Source of the DNA: CAISIP01 sp965278985
Lineage (GTDB): Bacteria; Pseudomonadota; Gammaproteobacteria; Burkholderiales; Burkholderiaceae_C
Direction: 5' to 3'
Length of the DNA stretch: 64,000 nucleotides
Assembly (NCBI GenBank): GCA_965278985.1
Contig: OZ257131.1
Coordinates: 186,001 to 250,000 of the forward strand
A program made the position numbers and the translations under genes. Shown in pieces: positions 58,845 through 64,000 of this stretch; positions within the stretch are counted from its first letter, which is position 1; each line of letters starts with the position of its first letter. The notes beneath the pieces were generated by a model. It worked only from the letters and a program-made list of their open reading frames with translations. It did not search any database and was not told the DNA's origin.

Positions 58845-59137
58845 GGCGTGAGGCTCCTGCGGCCGAACTGGCGCTCCACGCGCATGCCTTCACGCACCGT
58901 GACCAGGCAGGCTTGCGTGGACGCCGCGCCGTCCACGATGGCCAGGCAGTCGAAACATACGCCCATCATGCAGAAGGGCGCGCGCGGGCTGCCCAGCACG
59001 GGCGTGCTGCGGCTGGCCGGTGTGGCCTGGCGCAGCAGCACCGCGGCCACGGATTCACCGGGCTCCGCGGTGACGGGTTCGCCGTCCAGCGTCAGTGTGA
59101 GCAGCGGGCTGCTGGAGTCAGTGATTCTTCGGAACAT
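58841..59137 (-). CDS. [2Fe-2S] small subunit (HcnA/LhpF-like)
   Basis: 98-aa ferredoxin-like subunit: LTLDGEPVTAEPGESVAAVLLR, then FCMMGVCFDCLAIVDG with the three-cysteine cluster loop (Cys-x4-Cys-x2-Cys), and a fourth cysteine in TQACLVTV. This is the small subunit of HcnABC and LhpBEF-type enzymes. The ATG at 59137 overlaps the preceding gene by 20 bases; earlier ATGs in frame overlap it even more. Its stop overlaps the next start as ATGA. Confidence 0.88.
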   Translation of the reverse strand: MFRRITDSSSPLLTLTLDGEPVTAEPGESVAAVLLRQATPASRSTPVLGSPRAPFCMMGVCFDCLAIVDGAASTQACLVTVREGMRVERQFGRRSLTP

Positions 59138-60245
59138 CGAAACGCCCATGGTGAAAGATTCGCAGGGAGTCCGGGAGCACACCGGCGGCCAGTGCGCTGG
59201 CATAGGCGCCCGCATGGAAAGAGGCCAATGTGACGCCGGAATGGCAGGTGGCGATGTCCGCGCCGGGGTGGCTGGTGGAACTGGCGTACACCGGGTGCCC
59301 GTCCGGCGTCATCACGCGCAGGCAGGCCCACTGGCGCACCAGCTTCGCGCTGGCGAGGTCCGGCAGCACGCGCAAGGCCTTGCGCGTCATGCGCACCGCG
59401 CCTTCGGCAGTCGTGGCCAGGTCGAAGCCCACATCCTCCTGGGTCACGCCGATCATGACGGTGCCTTCGCCCGTCTGCCGCAGGCCGCTGGCCGGTAGGG
59501 GCAGCAACGGCGCCAGGCGCTCGGTCACGAGGATCTGGCCCTTCAGCGGCTGCAGCGGCACATCGAGGCCCACCATCGGCCCCAGCACGGACGAGCCCAG
59601 GCCGGCCGCGATGACCACGCGCTCGGCCTGTGCGCGGTACGCACCCGCCACGACCTCGAAGCCGCCGCCCGGGAGTGCGTGGATGGCGGTGACTGCATGG
59701 TTGTTGCGCAGCGCGCCGCCGCGTTGCAGAAAAGCGGTTTGCAGCGCCGCCAGCAATCGCAAGGGATTGGCGTGGCCGTCCAGCGCACCCAGGCTGGCGC
59801 CGGCCACGTCCTTGCCGAGCCGCATGGACGGGAAACGGCGCGCCAGCTCGCCACGGTCCAGGATGTGGGTCGATGCCGCAAGCTCGGGTGTCTGCGCCTG
59901 CCATGTGTCCATCAGCGCGGCGCGTGCGGACAGTTCTTCGTCGCTCATGCAGAAGTGCAGCCCGCCGTTGCGCTCATAGGCCAGCGACATGCCGGTTTCG
60001 GCCTCCAACTGCGCGGCAAACGCGGGCCACTCCTCGCAAGCTTGGATGGACAGGCGCTGGTAGGCGGGTTGGTGCATGCCCTTTCCATGCGCCCAGACCA
60101 GGCCGAAGTTGGCCTTGGCTGCGCGGAAATCCGTGTCCGCGCCATCCAGCACCAGCACGCGGCGCTTCAGCCCGGCCAGTCCGTAGGCGATGGCGGCGCC
60201 GACCATGCCGGCGCCCGCCAAGATCACGTCATAGTCATGCGACAT
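59118..60245 (-). CDS. FAD-dependent oxidoreductase, catalytic subunit (HcnC/LhpB-like)
   Basis: 375-aa DadA-type flavoprotein. The dinucleotide fold HDYDVILAGAGMVGAAIAYGLA opens the sequence, and VVIAAGLGSSVLGPMVG and HPGADIATCHSGVTLASFHA mark the FAD-binding C terminus. Enzymes of this type oxidise amino or imino acids such as D-hydroxyproline, opines or glycine. The ATG at 60245 starts directly at the fold; a longer open frame adds unlike residues. It lies 16 bp after the Bug gene and overlaps the [2Fe-2S] gene. Confidence 0.88.
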   Translation of the reverse strand: MSHDYDVILAGAGMVGAAIAYGLAGLKRRVLVLDGADTDFRAAKANFGLVWAHGKGMHQPAYQRLSIQACEEWPAFAAQLEAETGMSLAYERNGGLHFCMSDEELSARAALMDTWQAQTPELAASTHILDRGELARRFPSMRLGKDVAGASLGALDGHANPLRLLAALQTAFLQRGGALRNNHAVTAIHALPGGGFEVVAGAYRAQAERVVIAAGLGSSVLGPMVGLDVPLQPLKGQILVTERLAPLLPLPASGLRQTGEGTVMIGVTQEDVGFDLATTAEGAVRMTRKALRVLPDLASAKLVRQWACLRVMTPDGHPVYASSTSHPGADIATCHSGVTLASFHAGAYASALAAGVLPDSLRIFHHGRFDVPKNH

Positions 60246-60261
60246 CACAGCCTGCACGCCG

Positions 60262-61245
60262 TCAATCCGACGTGATGTTGTTCTTCTTGACCACGGCACC
60301 CCATCGGTCGTTTTCAGATTTGATGAGCTCGGTGAATGCCGGGAGCGATGTGGGCGCTGCGTCGCATCCCAGCTCGGCGAGCCGCTTGATGACCTTCGGG
60401 TCGTTCAGCGCGGCATTGAATTCGGTATTGATCTTCTGCACCACATCCGCGGGCATGTTGGCCGGGCCCAGAACCCCGCCCCAAGTCATCATCTCCGCAG
60501 CGGGTACACCGGCTTCGGCCATCGTTGGCACGTTGGGCAGCAACGGCGAGCGCTTGGGCCCCGTCACGGCCAGCGCACGCAGACGCCCCGACTTGACGTG
60601 CGGCTCCATGGAGGTGATGTTCCCGATCATCATCTGGATCTGCCCCGACGCCAGGTCCATTTCCGCTGCGGGGTTGCTCTTGTAGGGCGTGTGCGTGATG
60701 TCGATGCCTGCGCTCAACCGGAAGAGTTCGGTGACCACGTGCAGCGCCGAACCGGTGCCGGACGAGCCATAGAACAGCTTGTTCGGATGGGCCTTGGCAT
60801 AGGCAATGAGTTCAGCCACCGAGTTGACGGGAAGGCTCGGTGTCACGCTCAGCAGGTTGGGGCTGGCACACATCATCGCGATGGGTGTGAAGTCCTGCGT
60901 CGGCTTGTAGGGGAGACGCTTGGCCACCACGTTCGCCACCACGAAGGTCGAGAGCGTGGCCAGCCCTAGCGTGTAGCCGTCCGGCGCGGCCTTCGCGGCG
61001 GCATCGTTGGCAATCAGGCCGGTGGCGCCGGGCCGGTTGTCGATGATGATGGGCTGCCCCCAGCGCTCACTGACGGCAGTCGCGACCACGCGGGCGAGCG
61101 AGTCGGAAGCGCCACCCGCGGCACCCGGAATGATCCAACGGACGGGCTTGTCGGGATAGGCCGCATGGGCGGTGTTGGCGATGCCTGCGAAACACAGCAA
61201 CACGGCAATGCCCGTGCGGTGCATGGTTGAAAAATCCAGTTTCAT
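60262..61245 (-). CDS. Bug (TctC) family periplasmic solute receptor
   Basis: 327-aa exported receptor with signal peptide MKLDFSTMHRTGIAVLLCFAGIANTAHA, then YPDKPVRWIIPGAAGGASDSLARVV, DNRPGATGLIANDAAAKAAPDGYTL and GGVLGPANMPADVVQKINTEF. It is first in the operon with the three dehydrogenase genes, so it probably imports their substrate. The divergent LysR gene starts 224 bp away across an AT-rich gap. Confidence 0.9.
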   Translation of the reverse strand: MKLDFSTMHRTGIAVLLCFAGIANTAHAAYPDKPVRWIIPGAAGGASDSLARVVATAVSERWGQPIIIDNRPGATGLIANDAAAKAAPDGYTLGLATLSTFVVANVVAKRLPYKPTQDFTPIAMMCASPNLLSVTPSLPVNSVAELIAYAKAHPNKLFYGSSGTGSALHVVTELFRLSAGIDITHTPYKSNPAAEMDLASGQIQMMIGNITSMEPHVKSGRLRALAVTGPKRSPLLPNVPTMAEAGVPAAEMMTWGGVLGPANMPADVVQKINTEFNAALNDPKVIKRLAELGCDAAPTSLPAFTELIKSENDRWGAVVKKNNITSD

Positions 61246-61371
61246 GAAAGGTTTTCTCCAAAAAAGAGGTGGCGCAACGGTGTTTGACCAGCCTGCCGAC
61301 ACTCGGTGATGTTACGTAGCTGTGGCGCTTTCCGGAACGGTATCAACCACTAGCAATGTTGTTCTGCAATG

Positions 61372-61392
61372 CTTGTGCCTGAGAAATACAAG
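61372..61392. promoter_or_regulatory. LysR-type operator (T-N11-A inverted repeat)
   Basis: CTTGT-N11-ACAAG, a perfect match to the T-N11-A pattern of LysR-type sites. It lies between the divergent Bug and LysR genes, just before the LysR promoter. Confidence 0.6.
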
Positions 61393-61395
61393 CCA

Positions 61396-61424
61396 TTGTT
61401 TTATAAAGATATTTTTCTTATGAT
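61396..61424 (+). promoter_or_regulatory. probable LysR gene promoter
   Basis: TTGTTT (61396-61401), a 17-bp spacer and TATGAT (61419-61424). It starts four bases after the T-N11-A site and points toward the LysR gene at 61470. Confidence 0.5.
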
Positions 61425-61469
61425 CGCTGATTAGAATAGCAGTTCAAGATAGATGAATGTCTAAATGCT

Positions 61470-62396
61470 ATGGATAAGCGCATCACCCTCCGGCACCTCG
61501 AAGCTTTCCGCGCCATCATGGTGCGGCACACGGTCACCGGCGCTGCGGAAATGCTTCAGGTCACACAGCCCGTGGTCACCCGCCTGATCGCCGACCTGGA
61601 AGAGCGCATCGCCATCCCTCTCTTCAAGCGCGCGAACGGTCGACTGGTTCCCACGCCCGAGGCAGCCCTGCTGTTCGAGGATGTGCACCAGTCGTTGATG
61701 GCCATCGAACGCATTGCCAACGCGGCTTCCAATACCAAGACGTTGAAGCTCACGCATCTGCGCATCGCGGCCGCTCCCGCCATGGCGCTCTCCTTCCTGC
61801 CCCGCACCATTGCGAACTTCACGGACGAAAACTCGGAGACGCTGGTGTCCCTGGAGACACACACCACCTCCACCGTGCTCGACATGGTTCAGAGTGGCCG
61901 CTGCGACCTGGGCTTCGCCATGCTCAACATGCGAAAGAGCCGGCAGGCGAACAGCGAGGTGCTTGTCTCGGCCCGCATGGTGGGGGTGGTGCCTGTCCAT
62001 CACCGGCTGGCAGCTCGCAAGGTCCTGCGCCCGGAGGACTTCGAGGGCGAGCGTTTCATTGCGCCGACGGCGCTGATGGAAGCGCGCACCAAGATCGATG
62101 CGCTGATGCTGGCGCACGGCGTCCATCGCCGCATCAACGTCGAGACCCAGCACTCTTCCGCGATCGTCAAGCTGGTCGAGGCGGGGGCAGGCCTTGCGCT
62201 CATCGAGCCCTTGACGGCCAGCGCCTATTCGGGAGGCTTGCTGAAGTTCATTCCCTTCGAGCCCGACATCGTCACGGACTATTCCATCGTGATGTCGCCG
62301 CGCGCGGCATCCACGCTCATCTTCAAGCCGTTCATCGACCATGCCCGGCGGGAGATCCGCAGGATGTTGCCTGCCAATCTCGTTGTTCGCGGTTGA
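61470..62396 (+). CDS. LysR family transcriptional regulator
   Basis: 308-aa regulator. The helix-turn-helix is ITLRHLEAFRAIMVRHTVTGAAEMLQVTQPVVTRLIADLEERIAIPLFKRANGRLVPTPEA, which resembles the OccR/NocR branch that controls opine catabolism. The effector domain follows (LRIAAAPAMALSFLPRTIANFTDEN). It is divergent from the Bug-dehydrogenase operon and probably controls it. The match to the opine branch fits the opine-oxidase-like enzyme next door, but the substrate is not shown. Confidence 0.9.
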   Translation: MDKRITLRHLEAFRAIMVRHTVTGAAEMLQVTQPVVTRLIADLEERIAIPLFKRANGRLVPTPEAALLFEDVHQSLMAIERIANAASNTKTLKLTHLRIAAAPAMALSFLPRTIANFTDENSETLVSLETHTTSTVLDMVQSGRCDLGFAMLNMRKSRQANSEVLVSARMVGVVPVHHRLAARKVLRPEDFEGERFIAPTALMEARTKIDALMLAHGVHRRINVETQHSSAIVKLVEAGAGLALIEPLTASAYSGGLLKFIPFEPDIVTDYSIVMSPRAASTLIFKPFIDHARREIRRMLPANLVVRG

Positions 62397-62818
62397 TTGC
62401 ATGCGGCGATGCAGCCCTGACTCACTGCGCAGCTGAGCACCGTGCCGCGCGCTCCCTCCCCGCGGCGTGGCGCGGGTTGGCGCCACGGCGGATCTCGCCT
62501 CGGTCGATTGCCGCCACGGGCTGACCTGTAGCTGCAGGGGACGCCGGGCGACTGCCACGTCGTGCAGGGCGCCGCAATGCACCAGCACGCACCACGGCGG
62601 GCCATGGCGCACCGAGGAAGGCCATGGATGGAGGCCCTCGTGTCCCTGCACGCCCGCTGCTGCCGGAGCCAGCGGAAGCGCTGCACCGCGAGGCATTCAA
62701 CGCCTGCGCAGGCGGTTTGCAGAGCAATGGGCGTGGACGGGATGCGATCCGGACCGCCCCGCCTAAGGCTGGCACGCCGTTTGCATCTCACCTTGTATCC
62801 AAGATGGAATGCTTTGAA
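62397..62818. other. intergenic region upstream of the allophanate hydrolase
   Basis: 422 bases without a supported gene. Open frames on both strands are arginine-, alanine- and proline-rich and resemble no family, so I read them as chance GC-rich frames. The only clear element is the sigma-54 promoter at 62770-62785. No convincing enhancer palindrome for NtrC was found by eye. Confidence 0.6.
62770..62785 (+). promoter_or_regulatory. sigma-54 (-24/-12) promoter
   Basis: TGGCACG-CCGT-TTGCA, a full match to the sigma-54 consensus TGGCACG-N4-TTGCW with the GG and GC pairs correctly spaced. The predicted start is near 62796, ahead of the allophanate hydrolase. Confidence 0.8.
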
Positions 62819-64000
62819 ATGGTGCAACGAACCCCAGCTCCCATGTCCTCGGCCGCCACTGCCGGCCAGGGCAGTCCCCAAGCTGCCTGGATCACCCGCT
62901 TCGCCGAACCCGTGCAGGGCGCCGCGCAAGGCCCGCTCGCGGGCCTGGTGTTCGCCGCCAAGGACAACATCGATGTGGCCGGCGTCACCACCACGGCGGC
63001 GCATCCGCATTTCGGCAGCCCTGCCGCCACGCATGCCGCCGCGGTGCAGCGCCTGCTCGATGCCGGTGCGTCCGTGGCCGGCAAGACCAACCTCGACCAG
63101 TTCGCCTGCGGGCTGAACGGCACGCGTTCTCCGTACGGCGCGGTGCCCAACGCCTTCGATCCGGCGTATGTGTCGGGCGGCTCCAGCTCGGGCTCGGCCT
63201 ACGTCGTGGCCACCGGGCAGGTGGACTTCGCGCTGGGCACCGACACCGCAGGCTCGGGGCGCGTGCCCGCGGGGCTCAACAACATCGTGGGGCTCAAGCC
63301 CTCCAAAGGCCTGATCAGCGCGCGCGGCGTGGTGCCGGCGGCGCAGAGCGTGGACTGTGTGTCCATCTTCGCGCGCACGGTGGATATGGCCGCACGCGTG
63401 CTGGCAGCTGCCCTGGGGCCGGATGCCGCGGACCCGTATTCGCGCAGCCTCACGCTGGCGACACAGGCGTTCCCGCCGGCCTTCCGCTTCGGGGTGCCGG
63501 ACACGCTGGAATTCTTCGGCGACACCGCCGCCATCGCGGCTTTCACGCAGTCCTTGTCGCAGCTGGAGGCGCTGGGCGGCCTGCCCGTCATCGTGCCCTT
63601 CGCGCCGCTGGCGCGCGCCGCCGATCTGCTCTATGAAAGCGCCCTGGTGGCCGAGCGGTACGCGGCTGTGCGGGACTTCTTCGACGCGCATGCGGACACC
63701 ATCATCGAGCCCGTGCGATCCATCATCGGCGCGGGCCGCCACTACAGCGCGGCCGACCTCGTGGAGGCGCAGACGGCCCTGCGCGCCTGCGGCCAGGAGG
63801 CCGACGCGATGTGGCAGGACATCGACCTGCTGGTGGTGCCCACCGCGCCCACGCACTACCGCATCGACGCCATGCGCGACGACCCCGTGGTGCTGAACCG
63901 CAACCTGGGCGCGTACACCAACTTCGTGAACCTGCTGGACTACGCCGCGCTGTCGGTGCCCAGCTGCCTGCGCCCCGATGGCCTGCCCTTCGGCATCACC
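62819..64000 (+). CDS. atzF: allophanate hydrolase, N-terminal amidase part (cut by window edge)
   Basis: Amidase-signature protein running off the window. The catalytic Ser-cisSer-Lys motifs are present: lysine in FAAKDNIDVAG, the cis-serine in YVSGGSSSGSAY and the nucleophile in LGTDTAGSGRVPA. GKTNLDQFACGLNGTRSPYG, NNIVGLKPSKGLISARGVVPAAQSVDCVSIFA and CLRPDGLPFG mark the allophanate hydrolase branch, which turns allophanate into ammonia and carbon dioxide in urea or cyanurate use. The start is uncertain: in-frame ATGs lie at 62804, 62819 and 62843. The first is too close to the predicted transcription start; 62819 has a GGAA nine bases upstream. Other amidase functions are possible until the C terminus is seen. 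Confidence 0.82.
   Translation, partial: MVQRTPAPMSSAATAGQGSPQAAWITRFAEPVQGAAQGPLAGLVFAAKDNIDVAGVTTTAAHPHFGSPAATHAAAVQRLLDAGASVAGKTNLDQFACGLNGTRSPYGAVPNAFDPAYVSGGSSSGSAYVVATGQVDFALGTDTAGSGRVPAGLNNIVGLKPSKGLISARGVVPAAQSVDCVSIFARTVDMAARVLAAALGPDAADPYSRSLTLATQAFPPAFRFGVPDTLEFFGDTAAIAAFTQSLSQLEALGGLPVIVPFAPLARAADLLYESALVAERYAAVRDFFDAHADTIIEPVRSIIGAGRHYSAADLVEAQTALRACGQEADAMWQDIDLLVVPTAPTHYRIDAMRDDPVVLNRNLGAYTNFVNLLDYAALSVPSCLRPDGLPFGIT

Noticed and set aside
62422..62775. A 117-codon minus-strand frame, and plus-strand frames, in the gap before the allophanate hydrolase
   Set aside because: Composition is biased, no family similarity is visible, and the sigma-54 promoter lies across the frames. 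I treat the region as non-coding.
62561..62925. 14-base direct repeat GTGCAGGGCGCCGC near 62561 and 62911
   Set aside because: Short and GC-rich, one copy lies inside the amidase coding sequence, and no other repeat features accompany it; likely chance.

Overview
The window is gene-dense, GC-rich DNA from what looks like a member of the Comamonadaceae (Burkholderiales), most likely Acidovorax/Paracidovorax or a close relative. This is inferred from the high GC content, four Bug (TctC-type) solute receptors, and Burkholderiales-like hpnCDE and tig-clpP-clpX-lon blocks. No insertion sequence, prophage, CRISPR array or rRNA was seen. There is one tRNA. The two edge genes are cut: an alpha/beta hydrolase on the left and an allophanate hydrolase on the right.

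Region 1 (1-7192): alpha/beta hydrolase tail, a 99-aa hypothetical protein, a membrane hybrid histidine kinase, a YebC-family protein, a short TspO-family protein, a small [2Fe-2S] ferredoxin, a DUF898 membrane protein and an M48 metalloprotease.

Region 2 (7351-17936): a probable organic sulfate-ester locus. One arm (minus strand) encodes a type I sulfatase, a fused NDP-forming acyl-CoA synthetase and two DUF1254/DUF1214 proteins. The divergent arm encodes a TetR regulator, an alkylsulfatase-like MBL protein with an altered metal motif, and a Bug receptor. A 16-bp palindrome sits in the overlapping divergent promoters. This is the best candidate for an undescribed pathway.

Region 3 (17970-28621): ferrochelatase, a HAD hydrolase, a second Bug receptor, the squalene operon hpnC-hpnD-hpnE with 4-base overlaps, and a divergent two-gene RND efflux system ending in a strong terminator.

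Region 4 (28626-39967): tRNA-Leu(UAG), then the proteostasis block tig, clpP, clpX, lon, followed by nadE (convergent to lon) and clpS-clpA. Sigma-32-like promoters precede clpP and clpS.

Region 5 (40049-48138): a signalling operon of a 1486-aa four-PAS hybrid kinase, a REC-HD-GYP response regulator, and a membrane class III cyclase fused to an SdhC-like anchor and a [2Fe-2S] domain. It would link redox state, cAMP or cGMP and cyclic-di-GMP. A small secreted protein lies upstream.

Region 6 (48191-64000): an Lrp regulator divergent from a homodimeric 2-oxoacid dehydrogenase E1, a KTSC protein, a catabolic group (VOC-bicupin, Bug, M20 hydrolase, LysR), a PEP-CTERM protein, a three-subunit flavin/Fe-S amine or imino-acid dehydrogenase operon with Bug and divergent LysR, and the start of an allophanate hydrolase behind a near-perfect sigma-54 promoter.
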